Source: Clostridiales bacterium
Lineage (GTDB): Bacteria; Bacillota; Clostridia; Oscillospirales; Oscillospiraceae
Length of the DNA stretch: 37,213 bases
Direction: 5' to 3'
NCBI GenBank assembly: GCA_012523085.1
Contig: JAAYJC010000023.1
Span: 1 to 37,213, forward strand
Program-made: the position numbers and the translations under genes
Shown here: piece by piece, positions 14,991 to 22,733 of the stretch
Layout: each line of letters opens with the position of its first letter
How positions within the stretch are numbered: the first letter of the stretch is position 1
The notes under the pieces: model-generated
Told to the model about the DNA's origin: nothing
What the model saw: only the letters and a program-made list of their open reading frames with translations
Databases searched by the model: none

Positions 14991-15758
14991 ATGGAAAGAA
15001 ATATCGCCGTCAGGCTGCGTTTCGACGGCTCTGACTACCACGGCTGGCAGATCCAGAAGAATGATTGCACAGTGCAGGGCACCGTCAAAAAGGCGCTGGA
15101 TACGATAACCGGAGAACCGGTGAACCTGATCGGTTGCGGAAGGACAGACGCGGGTGTACACGCCGAAAAATACTGCGCAAACTTTAAAACCCGGTCCGAA
15201 ATCCCGCTTAATCGACTTCCGCTTGCGTTAAATGCTGTACTGCCCGCCGATATAGTGGCTTCAGACGCATGTCAGGCTCCCGCGGATTTCAATGCGATTT
15301 CATCCTGCATAAAAAAGGAATACACCTATAAAATTCACAATTCAAGGCTTAGAAATCCCTTTTACCGCAGCAGAGCATACTTTTATCCGTCCCCTCTTCA
15401 ACTCGATATTATGAAAGAGGCAGCGCATGCGTTTGTGGGCACACACGATTTCGCGGCGGTAAAAAATGTCGGAACGAACGTAAAAACCACGATAAGAACA
15501 ATATATTACTTTGAACTTGAAAAAAAAGATGATATAATCGAATTAAGGATATGTGCGGATGGATTTTTGTACAATATGGCTCGTTCAATTATCGGTACCG
15601 TCATATATGCTTCTTTAGGTAAGCTGTCTCCGGAGGATATACCCCGAATCCTTCAGACCGGCGACAGACGCCTTTCGGGGCCCACCGTCCCGCCTCATGG
15701 GTTATATATGACGGGTATCTGGTACGAAGGTGTGGTAGGGGTTATGATGGGCGAATGA
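14991..15758 (+). CDS. truA: tRNA pseudouridine(38-40) synthase TruA
   Basis: This 255-residue protein begins with the standard RLRFDGSDYHGWQIQ. The catalytic aspartate is Asp53 in GCGRTDAGVHA. The family end motif includes FLYNMARSIIGTVIYASLG and GPTVPPHGLYM. TruA modifies uridines 38-40 in tRNA anticodon stems. It follows ecfT by 9 bases, as in the ecfA1-ecfA2-ecfT-truA order common in Firmicutes; rplM and rpsI, which often follow, are absent. It overlaps the next gene by 4 bases. Confidence 0.96.
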   Translation: MERNIAVRLRFDGSDYHGWQIQKNDCTVQGTVKKALDTITGEPVNLIGCGRTDAGVHAEKYCANFKTRSEIPLNRLPLALNAVLPADIVASDACQAPADFNAISSCIKKEYTYKIHNSRLRNPFYRSRAYFYPSPLQLDIMKEAAHAFVGTHDFAAVKNVGTNVKTTIRTIYYFELEKKDDIIELRICADGFLYNMARSIIGTVIYASLGKLSPEDIPRILQTGDRRLSGPTVPPHGLYMTGIWYEGVVGVMMGE

Positions 15759-16915
15759 AAAAAAACACAGGAAAGCAGACCTTTTTGAGGGTGTTGCTGT
15801 CAATATTTGTGATTACCGCCGTATTCATCGGAACCATTTTGCTGATTCCAAACCAAAAACTCTTGTCCGGCAGTTCATTTTTCCGGTATATCGGTAAAGC
15901 GTTCGGAAGAAGCCCTGCGATAGAAGGCAGTTTTTTGTTTGACGCAAACCTGGATAACATGTTCTCCGAAATAAACGGTATGCTGCTGATCACATCAAAG
16001 GTTGGCTATCAGCTTTTTGACCGGAACGGAAACGAGATCGCGGCGGTTTCACAAATTTACTCTTCTCCGGCTGTATCGAACGGAAACAAAACGGCTTTGT
16101 TATGGGATATCGGAGGAAAGGAGTATACCATTATCAGTTCAACCGGAGACAGCTATCCGTCAACAGCGTCCGGGATGCTGATTTCCGCTGCGATGAATGA
16201 AAGCGGCTTTTATACGATTGCCATGACGGAGGACAGATACAAAGGTTCGGTCACCGTCTATAACAATGAAATGAAGCCTGTTTATAAATGGAATTCCGGT
16301 GAAGGGTACATCGTTGATTGTGATATATCAGCCTCCGGCGGCCGAATATCGGTCGTTACATTGACCGGCCCCGGCGGGACCGGATCCGCCGGAACAGGCG
16401 CCGGAAGCAGAATCATCTCGTTCAGCTTGGACAGCGAGCAGGAAAAAGGAACGTATGTGTCTGAAGACAATGTTATTTTTGACTTGGAATATATATCCGA
16501 GAACACCGTATGTGCGCTCTCCCAATCGCATTTAAGTTTCCTTGACAGCAATATGGCGCATAAGGCCGACTATAGCTTTCCGGGCGAATACCTGAAAAAT
16601 TATAGCTTGGACGGCGACGGGTTCGCTGTGCTGCTTCTGGGCAAACACCGGACAGGCGGCGCGGCAAGACTGGCCACTGTTGATGAGGCGGGAAATGAAA
16701 CGGGGAGTCTGGAAATAAGCGGAGAGGTGCTTTCCATTTCGGCAAAAGGCAAATACATCGTGGTGGCCTATCCTGAGCAGACAGTAATCTACCGTTCCAA
16801 TCTAAGCGAATACGGCAAACTTGACCGGGTGGAAGGTGTAAGAAGAGCGCTGATGAACACGGATGGAACGGCCTATATCATTACGGGAAACAGGGCTTCG
16901 ATATTTAGCCCGTAA
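15755..16915 (+). CDS. Membrane-anchored beta-propeller-like protein (DUF5711-like)
   Basis: The protein has 386 residues with one N-terminal membrane segment (about 10-29) and the rest outside the cell or as a periplasm-like domain. That domain consists of repeated short strand patterns, for example YQLFDRNGNEIAAV, VTVYNNEMKPVYKW and ARLATVDEAGNETGSLE. They suggest a WD40-like or propeller fold, as in the DUF5711 family of Clostridia. A Gly-rich loop (GPGGTGSAGTGAGS, about 205-218) interrupts one blade. The start overlaps the truA stop (ATGA). Function is unknown; in relatives it lies near cvpA and cell-envelope genes. The family call is from memory of its look, not from a search. Confidence 0.65.
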   Translation: MKKNTGKQTFLRVLLSIFVITAVFIGTILLIPNQKLLSGSSFFRYIGKAFGRSPAIEGSFLFDANLDNMFSEINGMLLITSKVGYQLFDRNGNEIAAVSQIYSSPAVSNGNKTALLWDIGGKEYTIISSTGDSYPSTASGMLISAAMNESGFYTIAMTEDRYKGSVTVYNNEMKPVYKWNSGEGYIVDCDISASGGRISVVTLTGPGGTGSAGTGAGSRIISFSLDSEQEKGTYVSEDNVIFDLEYISENTVCALSQSHLSFLDSNMAHKADYSFPGEYLKNYSLDGDGFAVLLLGKHRTGGAARLATVDEAGNETGSLEISGEVLSISAKGKYIVVAYPEQTVIYRSNLSEYGKLDRVEGVRRALMNTDGTAYIITGNRASIFSP

Positions 16916-16924
16916 CATGTTTTA

Positions 16925-16953
16925 TTTACTGCGGCAGTTTCGTATATTATAGG
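16925..16953 (+). promoter_or_regulatory. Weak promoter candidate ahead of the cvpA-family gene
   Basis: TTTACT and TATAGG are separated by 17 bases in the 86-base gap before the cvpA-family gene. Each box departs from consensus at two or more positions. Readthrough from the upstream operon is equally possible. Confidence 0.3.
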
Positions 16954-17001
16954 GAAAGGGTTTATTCATTGCCGGCATAATGGATAAAGACACAGGTACT
17001 T

Positions 17002-17709
17002 ATGAACATAATAATCGATTTATTGCTCATAGGAATACTGGCGCTGTGCGTTTGGAACGGATACAGAAAAGGCCTGATTCTTGGAATAAGCGGTATACTG
17101 GCGCTCGTTGTCGCGTTTTACGGCGCAAACCTTATCGCTGAGACCTACTCTTCGGAATTTACGTCCATGGTTGAACCTTTTATAGCGGGAATTGTCGATA
17201 AAAAGGTTGACGAAACCGCGGAGGACCTGGGACAGCCCGCTGAAAACGGCGCACCGGATTCCTCGGCAGACCCCGAGCAGGTTTATGAGGTAAGCTATGA
17301 ATCCCTTCGGAAAATCGGGATATTAAAATCGGCGGCTGCCAATATCGCCGATGAACTCAAAAACGAGGTTGACCAGATCGGGCAAAAGCTGAAAACAGCG
17401 ATGATACATAAGCTTGCCGGAACGCTGGCCTATGTTGCCGTTTTGATAATCATTTTTCTTTTGATCGTGATCATTTTTGCGGTCATTGCGAATCTGCTTA
17501 ATCTGGCCTTTAAGCTTCCCGGCCTTGAACTGCTCAATGAGATAGGCGGAACGCTGTTTGGCTTGGTGAAGGGCCTGGCTTTCATATTCGCCATATCGTG
17601 GGCCCTTAGGTTTTTCGGCTTTGTGATACCGGAAACCACAGTCAACAAAACCGTTCTGCTCAAATGGCTCATGAACAACAATCCCATCATTGCCATATTC
17701 GGTCTATAG
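17002..17709 (+). CDS. CvpA-family membrane protein
   Basis: The 235-residue protein has the CvpA layout. It opens with IIIDLLLIGILALCVWNGYRKG, the WNGYRKGL piece being typical of the family's first helix. A second helix follows at about 28-47, then a long polar stretch of about 90 residues, and two C-terminal helices (about 137-165 and 185-205). CvpA proteins affect colicin V production, biofilm or envelope functions in different bacteria, with no defined activity. The polar insert (residues about 70-125) is longer than in many members. No strong ribosome binding site is seen. Confidence 0.82.
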   Translation: MNIIIDLLLIGILALCVWNGYRKGLILGISGILALVVAFYGANLIAETYSSEFTSMVEPFIAGIVDKKVDETAEDLGQPAENGAPDSSADPEQVYEVSYESLRKIGILKSAAANIADELKNEVDQIGQKLKTAMIHKLAGTLAYVAVLIIIFLLIVIIFAVIANLLNLAFKLPGLELLNEIGGTLFGLVKGLAFIFAISWALRFFGFVIPETTVNKTVLLKWLMNNNPIIAIFGL

Positions 17710-17788
17710 AAAACGCAGCCGGATATGCCATGAGCGCCCAAAAGGTTACTTCAGGGAAGCCCGATACAGTTTTCGATAAGGAGGTTGC

Positions 17789-17812
17789 ATGATTTGTCTG
17801 CTCGCAAGGTGA
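17789..17812 (+). CDS. Micro-ORF 1 of the pgsA leader (7 codons)
   Basis: A nearly perfect ribosome binding site, AAGGAGGTT at 17778-17786, stands just before ATG 17789. The frame MICLLAR ends at TGA 17810-17812. It is in the same frame as pgsA but separated from it by this stop. pgsA itself has no ribosome binding site, so this strong site seems to serve the micro-ORF and then pass ribosomes on. Function is inferred only. Confidence 0.4.
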   Translation: MICLLAR

Positions 17813-17841
17813 AAAGAAACGCTTTGCGGTACAAATTATAG
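17809..17841 (+). CDS. Micro-ORF 2 of the pgsA leader (10 codons)
   Basis: GTG 17809 overlaps the stop of micro-ORF 1 in a GTGA junction and opens MKRNALRYKL, ending at TAG 17839-17841, seven bases before the pgsA ATG. It has no binding site of its own at proper spacing, so it could only be translated by coupling. It may be chance; its value lies in the exact stepwise layout. Confidence 0.25.
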   Translation: MKRNALRYKL

Positions 17842-17848
17842 TCAATTT

Positions 17849-18397
17849 ATGAATCTTCCGAATGTGCTGTCGTTCTTCAGATTATGCCTTGTTCCTGTTT
17901 TTATTTTCGTATATTTCAGCGACACTTCTCATTCAGGCATTCTTGCCGTTATCGTATATGGTGTAGCGGCTTTATCGGATGTTCTGGATGGGAAAATTGC
18001 AAGAAAGTACAATATGACATCCACATTAGGCAAGATATTGGACCCGCTTGGCGACAGACTGATGACATTTGCGGTACTTATCTGCATAACAATTGATAAG
18101 GTTGTTCCGCTTTGGGCCGTTTTGGTTTTTGTGATCAAAGAATGTCTGATGGGCATCGGGGGACTGGTGCTGTTTCGACGACTGTCGGATATGCCATCGT
18201 CTAATTATTTTGGAAAATGTTCAACGATTGTATTTTTTGCAGTGTGTGTTATACTGATATTATTTAAATCGAGCATCTCTCAGCTTGGCGCGACGATAAT
18301 GATTTCGGTCGCGATCGCAGTAACTCTGGTTGCTTTTATAAGTTACGTATTAAAATTTGCGAGGATCATCGGCAAAAGAAACACAAAGCAAAAATAA
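17849..18397 (+). CDS. pgsA: CDP-diacylglycerol-glycerol-3-phosphate 3-phosphatidyltransferase
   Basis: This integral membrane protein of 182 residues starts MNLPNVLSFFRL, the normal beginning of PgsA. The CDP-alcohol phosphatidyltransferase signature is complete: D44 x2 DG x2 AR x8 G x3 D x3 D (from DVLDGKIARKY to GKILDPLGD). About five to six membrane helices follow the usual pattern. PgsA makes phosphatidylglycerol phosphate from CDP-diacylglycerol and glycerol 3-phosphate. The substrate is inferred, since related enzymes share the motif. No ribosome binding site precedes ATG 17849; translation may depend on the micro-ORFs upstream. Confidence 0.88.
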   Translation: MNLPNVLSFFRLCLVPVFIFVYFSDTSHSGILAVIVYGVAALSDVLDGKIARKYNMTSTLGKILDPLGDRLMTFAVLICITIDKVVPLWAVLVFVIKECLMGIGGLVLFRRLSDMPSSNYFGKCSTIVFFAVCVILILFKSSISQLGATIMISVAIAVTLVAFISYVLKFARIIGKRNTKQK

Positions 18398-18416
18398 TCC
18401 CAAAAGGAGGGAGCCT

Positions 18417-20717
18417 ATGCAGCCAACAATATGCTCAAGGTGCAATAAAAATGTAGCGGTGGTTTTTATAACGAAAATAGAGGATGGCAAATCCGTCAAT
18501 GAGGGTCTCTGTCTGAAATGCGCAAAGGAGCTGGGCATAAAGCCCGTTCAGGATATGATGGATAATATGGGTATATCTGATGAAGAACTCGACGGCATAT
18601 CCAATGAAATGATGGCAGCCTTCGGCGGCGCCGAGGCGATTGGCGATATAGACAGCGGAGAAGACGATGAAAGCGGAAAAACTGCCACCTTTCCATTTAT
18701 AAATAAGCTTTTCGGAAATCAACCAAATCCCGGAGATCCGCAAAGACCCGGCCGCGACAGTGGCAAGGAAAGAGAACAAACCAATACGTCACGCAGCCAG
18801 AAACGCAAGTTTCTGGAAAATTATTGCATTTCGCTGACAAGAAAAGCTCAGGAAGGTAAGCTTGACAGAATTGTCGGCAGGGGAGAAGAAACCGAACGTG
18901 TGATCCAGATACTTAACCGGCGAAACAAGAATAACCCTTGCCTGATCGGTGAACCCGGTGTCGGAAAAACTGCGATAGCGGAAGGCCTTGCCCAAAGAAT
19001 AGTCGACGGTTCGGTGCCGTATAAGCTCAAAGACAAGGAGGTTTACCTGCTTGATCTGACGGCTTTGGTTGCCGGCACACAATTCAGGGGTCAATTTGAA
19101 AGCCGCATGAAGGGCCTGATTGACGAAATTAAGAAGCAGGGCAACATCATTCTCGTCATTGATGAGGTACACAGCATTGTCGGTGCCGGAGATGCAGAGG
19201 GATCGATGAATGCGGCGAACATACTCAAACCGGCGTTGTCAAGGGGTGAAATCCAGGTCATCGGCGCGACGACATTTACGGAATACAGAAAGCACATAGA
19301 AAAAGATTCGGCCCTGGAGCGCAGGTTCCAGCCCGTTATCGTATCCGAGCCGTCCATAGACGACAGCATAAATATTATCAAGGGAATCGCACACTATTAT
19401 GAAGAATTTCACGGTGTTTCGATATCCGATGAGATCGCACGTCAGGCCGTTCTACTTTCAGAGCGTTATATTACAGACAGGTTTCTGCCCGATAAAGCCA
19501 TAGACCTTTTGGATGAAGCCGCGTCTGATGTCAATTTGAAAAACGAAAGTATAGCTCGTGCCGCCGAGATCAGAAAAGAAAAAGAGGATCTGGCGAAAGA
19601 GCGCGAAATGATTTTATCGTCTTCCGACAATACGTCCGATTATCAGCGTCTTGCGGGCATCAGGAGCAGAGAAATCCAGCTCGAAAGCGAGCTCGGCGCG
19701 CTGAACTTGTCGGGCAGACCAGCTTTGACGCTCGATAACCTTGCCAGGGTCATCGAGCTATGGACGAAGATACCGGCCAGCAGTATCAGGGAAGACGAAT
19801 ATGAAAAACTCTCCAAGCTGAATGACCGGCTGAAAGAGCATCTGGTCGGTCAGGACGAGGCTGTTGATACGGTGTGCGCGGCGATCAAGCGCAATCGGGT
19901 CGGCATCTCGGCCAAAAGAAAACCGGTATCCTTTATTTTTGTCGGCTCTACCGGTGTCGGAAAAACCGAGCTGGGCAAAAGACTGGCCTCAGATCTCTTC
20001 AATTCTCCCGAGTCATTGATCCGCCTGGATATGTCGGAATTCATGGAAAAACATGCGGTTTCCAGAATTATCGGCTCTCCGCCCGGCTATGTCGGCTACG
20101 ATGAGGCGGGACAATTGACAGAAAAAATCAGAAGAAAGCCTTATTCGGTGATCTTGTTTGACGAAATCGAAAAGGCACATCCCGATGTTCTCAATATTTT
20201 GCTTCAGATTCTGGACGACGGGCGCATCACGGACGCGCATGGCAGAAACGTGAATTTTGAGAATACCGTTATTATCATGACAACGAATGCCGGCAGCGAC
20301 AAAAAGGACGGAAGCGTCGGGTTCAACCGTTCCGTCAACGAACAGGGTAAAGATAAGGCCATAAAAGCGCTAAACGATTTTCTGCGTCCGGAATTTATTA
20401 ACAGGGTTGACGAGATTGTCTATTTCAACAAGCTGAGTGAGGAGAATTTCGTCGGTATCGCAGCGATCATGATGAAGGAACTCAAAAACAGTATGGCCGA
20501 AAAGAATATGATGCTGTCATATGACAAAAAGCTTCTTGAATACCTGACGAAGAAATCCTATTCCCTTACCTACGGTGCGAGAAACTTAAGAAGGCTGATT
20601 CAAAAAGAAGTGGAGGATGCGATCACCCAGGTCATTATTGCCAATTATGCATCTCCGGTCCGGTATATTTCGGTTACCGCAAACGACGACAAGATAGATG
20701 TCAAAGCCTTGGATTAA
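18417..20717 (+). CDS. clpE: ClpE-type AAA+ unfoldase with N-terminal zinc finger
   Basis: The protein has 766 residues from ATG 18417, with AAGGAGG at 18404-18410. An N-terminal CxxC...CxxC finger (Cys6, 9, 32, 35) is followed by a linker of about 100 residues. The first AAA+ module has Walker A GEPGVGKTA (about 179) and Walker B ILVIDEVH. A short middle coiled coil lies at about 385-440. The second AAA+ module has GSTGVGKTE (about 509) and VILFDEIEKAHPD. The VGF tripeptide near residue 634 fits the loop that docks on ClpP. The zinc finger in place of a Clp-N repeat domain marks the ClpE type. No CtsR operator is visible. It follows pgsA by 19 bases and is the last gene of the operon. Confidence 0.88.
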   Translation: MQPTICSRCNKNVAVVFITKIEDGKSVNEGLCLKCAKELGIKPVQDMMDNMGISDEELDGISNEMMAAFGGAEAIGDIDSGEDDESGKTATFPFINKLFGNQPNPGDPQRPGRDSGKEREQTNTSRSQKRKFLENYCISLTRKAQEGKLDRIVGRGEETERVIQILNRRNKNNPCLIGEPGVGKTAIAEGLAQRIVDGSVPYKLKDKEVYLLDLTALVAGTQFRGQFESRMKGLIDEIKKQGNIILVIDEVHSIVGAGDAEGSMNAANILKPALSRGEIQVIGATTFTEYRKHIEKDSALERRFQPVIVSEPSIDDSINIIKGIAHYYEEFHGVSISDEIARQAVLLSERYITDRFLPDKAIDLLDEAASDVNLKNESIARAAEIRKEKEDLAKEREMILSSSDNTSDYQRLAGIRSREIQLESELGALNLSGRPALTLDNLARVIELWTKIPASSIREDEYEKLSKLNDRLKEHLVGQDEAVDTVCAAIKRNRVGISAKRKPVSFIFVGSTGVGKTELGKRLASDLFNSPESLIRLDMSEFMEKHAVSRIIGSPPGYVGYDEAGQLTEKIRRKPYSVILFDEIEKAHPDVLNILLQILDDGRITDAHGRNVNFENTVIIMTTNAGSDKKDGSVGFNRSVNEQGKDKAIKALNDFLRPEFINRVDEIVYFNKLSEENFVGIAAIMMKELKNSMAEKNMMLSYDKKLLEYLTKKSYSLTYGARNLRRLIQKEVEDAITQVIIANYASPVRYISVTANDDKIDVKALD

Positions 20718-20731
20718 AACAAGAAAACGAT

Positions 20732-20766
20732 ACAGGGGACGGATCCCGATAAGATCCGTCCCCTGT
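20732..20766 (+). terminator. Perfect 14 bp hairpin after clpE
   Basis: ACAGGGGACGGATC pairs perfectly with GATCCGTCCCCTGT around a 7-base loop, 15 bases after the clpE stop. The T-tract that follows is poor (CGGATTATATCCTT). It should still stop or slow polymerase and protect the 3' end of the mRNA. Confidence 0.65.
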
Positions 20767-20814
20767 CGGATTATATCCTTCACCGCCCGGACACGAATAA
20801 GGCCATTCTTCGGT

Positions 20815-20849
20815 AATACTGTTCATGTATTAAAATGATGAACAGTATT
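20815..20849 (+). repeat. 12 bp inverted repeat between clpE and tlp
   Basis: AATACTGTTCAT (20815-20826) and ATGAACAGTATT (20838-20849) are perfect inverted copies with an 11-base AT-rich loop. This may be an operator or a second RNA hairpin. It lies upstream of the tlp promoter. Confidence 0.7.
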
Positions 20850-20873
20850 GCTGTGGGTTATTGTGCCCACGGC
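20850..20873 (-). repeat. Small GTGGG/CCCAC hairpin element, copy 2
   Basis: GCTGTGGG pairs with CCCACGGC with one T-G pair. Read on the minus strand it gives GGCCGTGGG, a loop, then CCCACAGC, which closely matches copy 1 at 11290-11314. It directly follows the 12 bp inverted repeat. Confidence 0.5.
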
Positions 20874-20904
20874 CTCTATTATACTTTTCCAAAATGTTAA
20901 CGGA

Positions 20905-20934
20905 GAATAGATTAATTTGAAAAATAGCATAATA
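20905..20934 (+). promoter_or_regulatory. SigG-type (forespore) promoter of tlp
   Basis: GAATA at 20905-20909 and CATAATA at 20928-20934 are separated by 18 bases. This matches the SigG consensus known from Bacillus (GnATR, 18 bases, CATnnTA). It stands 30 bases upstream of a forespore spore-protein gene, which supports the call. SigF overlaps with SigG in recognition and cannot be excluded. Confidence 0.68.
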
Positions 20935-20963
20935 TCAATATTCGTTAAAAAAGGAGATGCAAA

Positions 20964-21194
20964 ATGAAAAGAAACCCGGACGACCGCAGGGATAATGTTG
21001 ATAAAATCCAAAGAAACATTGACTCGACAATGCAAAATATCCGCCGAACCGAAGAAATGCTGAACAATACCTCGGATGATAAAATGAGAAAGGATCTCAT
21101 TGATAAAAACGAAAGAAGGGAAGCGGCTATCGACGGCCTTCGGCATGAAATAAAGGACGAGGCGGATTGGCAGGAGAGAAAAAAGAAATCATAA
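20964..21194 (+). CDS. tlp: Small acid-soluble spore protein Tlp (thioredoxin-like protein)
   Basis: This charged protein of 76 residues matches Tlp along its length: NPDDRRDNVDKIQRNIDSTM, then a central NIRRTEEM, and the end KNERREAAIDGLRHEIKDEA. It is probably helical, with 45% or so charged residues and no cysteine. Tlp is a minor acid-soluble protein of the spore core made in the forespore and degraded on germination. The binding site AAGGAG at 20951 precedes ATG 20964. The promoter upstream looks SigG-dependent. It is monocistronic and converges on the trmD operon. Confidence 0.9.
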   Translation: MKRNPDDRRDNVDKIQRNIDSTMQNIRRTEEMLNNTSDDKMRKDLIDKNERREAAIDGLRHEIKDEADWQERKKKS

Positions 21195-21240
21195 ATCAAT
21201 ACGTAATGCGTTCTTTGTTTAAATTTCAGAACCGTATTAT

Positions 21241-21268
21241 GGCCATGTGGGCGCTCCGGCCCGCGGCC
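21241..21268 (-). repeat. Small GTGGG/CCCAC hairpin element, copy 3
   Basis: GTGGGC pairs with GCCCGC (one G-T pair), with outer GGCC on both sides. On the minus strand it begins GAGGCCGCGGGC, as copy 2 begins GAGGCCGTGGGC. It lies 46 bases after the tlp stop. Confidence 0.5.
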
Positions 21269-21304
21269 TCTAAAATAGATTGATTTGTATCAAACTGAAA
21301 AATA

Positions 21305-21336
21305 AAAAGCCGTGATGCTGAAGAGCCACGGCTTTT
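21305..21336 (-). terminator. Bidirectional terminator between tlp and trmD
   Basis: AAAAGCCGTG (21305-21314) pairs with CACGGCTTTT (21327-21336). A-run and T-run flank the stem on both sides, so it can act on tlp from the left and on the trmD operon from the right. Confidence 0.82.
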
Positions 21337-21350
21337 ACTAAATCCCTGTC

Positions 21351-22112
21351 TTATACCAAAAACTCTTCATGTTTGATTTCATCGAGCAGTTTCCGGTCAT
21401 TTTGTTCAAGCTCGGCTTTTTGCAAAAGCTCGGGCCGGCGCAGCAGGGTCCGGCGAAGCGACTCGCGCCTTCGCCATTTTTTAATATTCGCATGGTGACC
21501 GGATAATAGGACATCCGGTACTGTTCTACCTTCCCATGTTTCGGGCCTGGTATAATGCGGATGCTCAAGAAGGTTGTTCCAGTGACTTTCTTCGGTAAAG
21601 CAGCTCTCGTCTTTCAGCACCCCGGGTATAAGCCTGCAAACCGCGTCCGCAACCGCCATGGCAGGGATTTCGCCGCCGGTCAGCACAAAATCACCAATGG
21701 ATAATTCTTCATCCACGCATTCTTCAATAAAGCGCTCGTCCACACCTTCATAATGACCGCAGACCAAAATAAACCGGTCAAGCCCGCTTAGGCGTTTCGC
21801 GTCATTCTGGCAAAAGACCTTGCCCTGTGGCGTCATCAAAATCGTATGAATACGTTTGTCCGCATCGCTGCATAGTTTACGCCAGCACGCGTGCAGCGGC
21901 TGTGCCTGCATGACCATACCCATGCCGCCGCCATACGGATAATCATCCACCTGCATTTGCTTGTTGGTGGTATAATCCCTGATCTGGTGGCATTCGATAC
22001 GGATAAAGCCGCGTTCCTGGCCTCTGCCTAAAATGCTTTCACTCAGCATGTCGCCCACAACATCGGGAAACAAGGTCATGATATCGATTCTCAACAATTC
22101 ACTAACCCCCAT
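21351..22112 (-). CDS. trmD: tRNA (guanine37-N1)-methyltransferase
   Basis: The protein has 253 residues from ATG 22112. TrmD usually begins like RIDIMTLFPD, so a TTG at 22097, eight bases after a G-run, may be the real start (248 residues). The trefoil-knot SAM site is shown by VCGHYEGVDERFIE and by SIGDFVLTGGEIPAM. YPYGGGMGMVM matches the YGGGPGM substrate loop with small changes. It methylates G37 next to the anticodon and prevents +1 frameshifts. It is the last gene of a six-gene minus-strand operon; rplS, which often follows, is missing. Confidence 0.95.
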   Translation of the reverse strand: MGVSELLRIDIMTLFPDVVGDMLSESILGRGQERGFIRIECHQIRDYTTNKQMQVDDYPYGGGMGMVMQAQPLHACWRKLCSDADKRIHTILMTPQGKVFCQNDAKRLSGLDRFILVCGHYEGVDERFIEECVDEELSIGDFVLTGGEIPAMAVADAVCRLIPGVLKDESCFTEESHWNNLLEHPHYTRPETWEGRTVPDVLLSGHHANIKKWRRRESLRRTLLRRPELLQKAELEQNDRKLLDEIKHEEFLV

Positions 22113-22137
22113 ACCGCCGCTTTTGCCGCAAAAATAA

Positions 22138-22626
22138 CTACATTCCCTCTATCAGAGAAACGACAATGGTTCCGGCTTCAATATCCACATTTTTTACATG
22201 CTCCGGAACAGCCGGGATCAGGTGCTCTTGTTCCCCCTTAACGACATAAACATCATTCGCCGGTAAAAACAATACCTCCGTCAGCGTACCGAGCTGAGTA
22301 CCGTTTTCATCAATTACGGAGAGACCGAGGATGTCTTGTATAAAAAAGGAACCTTCTTTCAGCACAGCGTCGTCACGGTCAAAGTAAATAAGCTTATTCT
22401 TATAGGGTATCGCATCTGCCACGCTCGAAACGCCGCTCAGCCGCATGATGACCATGCGCCCGTGGACGCGGGCAGATAAAACATGATGCAGGGTTTCGTC
22501 AATATAGATATTTTTAAACTGCAAAAGGAATTCCGGCGAGTCACTCCAGGGCTCGACTTTCAGTTCGCCTTTTAACCCATGTGTGTTTATAATCTTTCCG
22601 GTTTCCAAATACTGTTTTTGGCTCAA
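22138..22626 (-). CDS. rimM: Ribosome maturation factor RimM
   Basis: The protein has 162 residues when started at TTG 22626, directly behind a strong GGAAGGAGGA site; a longer ATG start at 22674 lies before that site and is rejected. The N-terminal domain contains LETGKIINTHGLKGELKVEP, the classic RimM opening. The C-terminal PRC-barrel domain includes GSFFIQDILGLSVIDENG and EHLIPAVPEHVKNVDIEAG. RimM binds S19 and aids maturation of the 30S head. The gene is followed by trmD. Confidence 0.94.
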   Translation of the reverse strand: MSQKQYLETGKIINTHGLKGELKVEPWSDSPEFLLQFKNIYIDETLHHVLSARVHGRMVIMRLSGVSSVADAIPYKNKLIYFDRDDAVLKEGSFFIQDILGLSVIDENGTQLGTLTEVLFLPANDVYVVKGEQEHLIPAVPEHVKNVDIEAGTIVVSLIEGM

Positions 22627-22733
22627 AGGAAATCCTCCTTCCGGGGTCGCTGCCGGATATCTGAATGAAAGCATGCCATTGTGCGGCTTTGGTATCGCTT
22701 ACCCGGAAAACAAGAGTTTAGCCCGGACACAAT

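Noticed and set aside
14707..17744. Exact 17-base match (CATGAGCGCCCAAAAGG) within ecfT and in the gap after the cvpA-family gene
   Set aside because: A single match of this length is near the edge of chance for a window of this size, flanks are unrelated, and one copy is coding.
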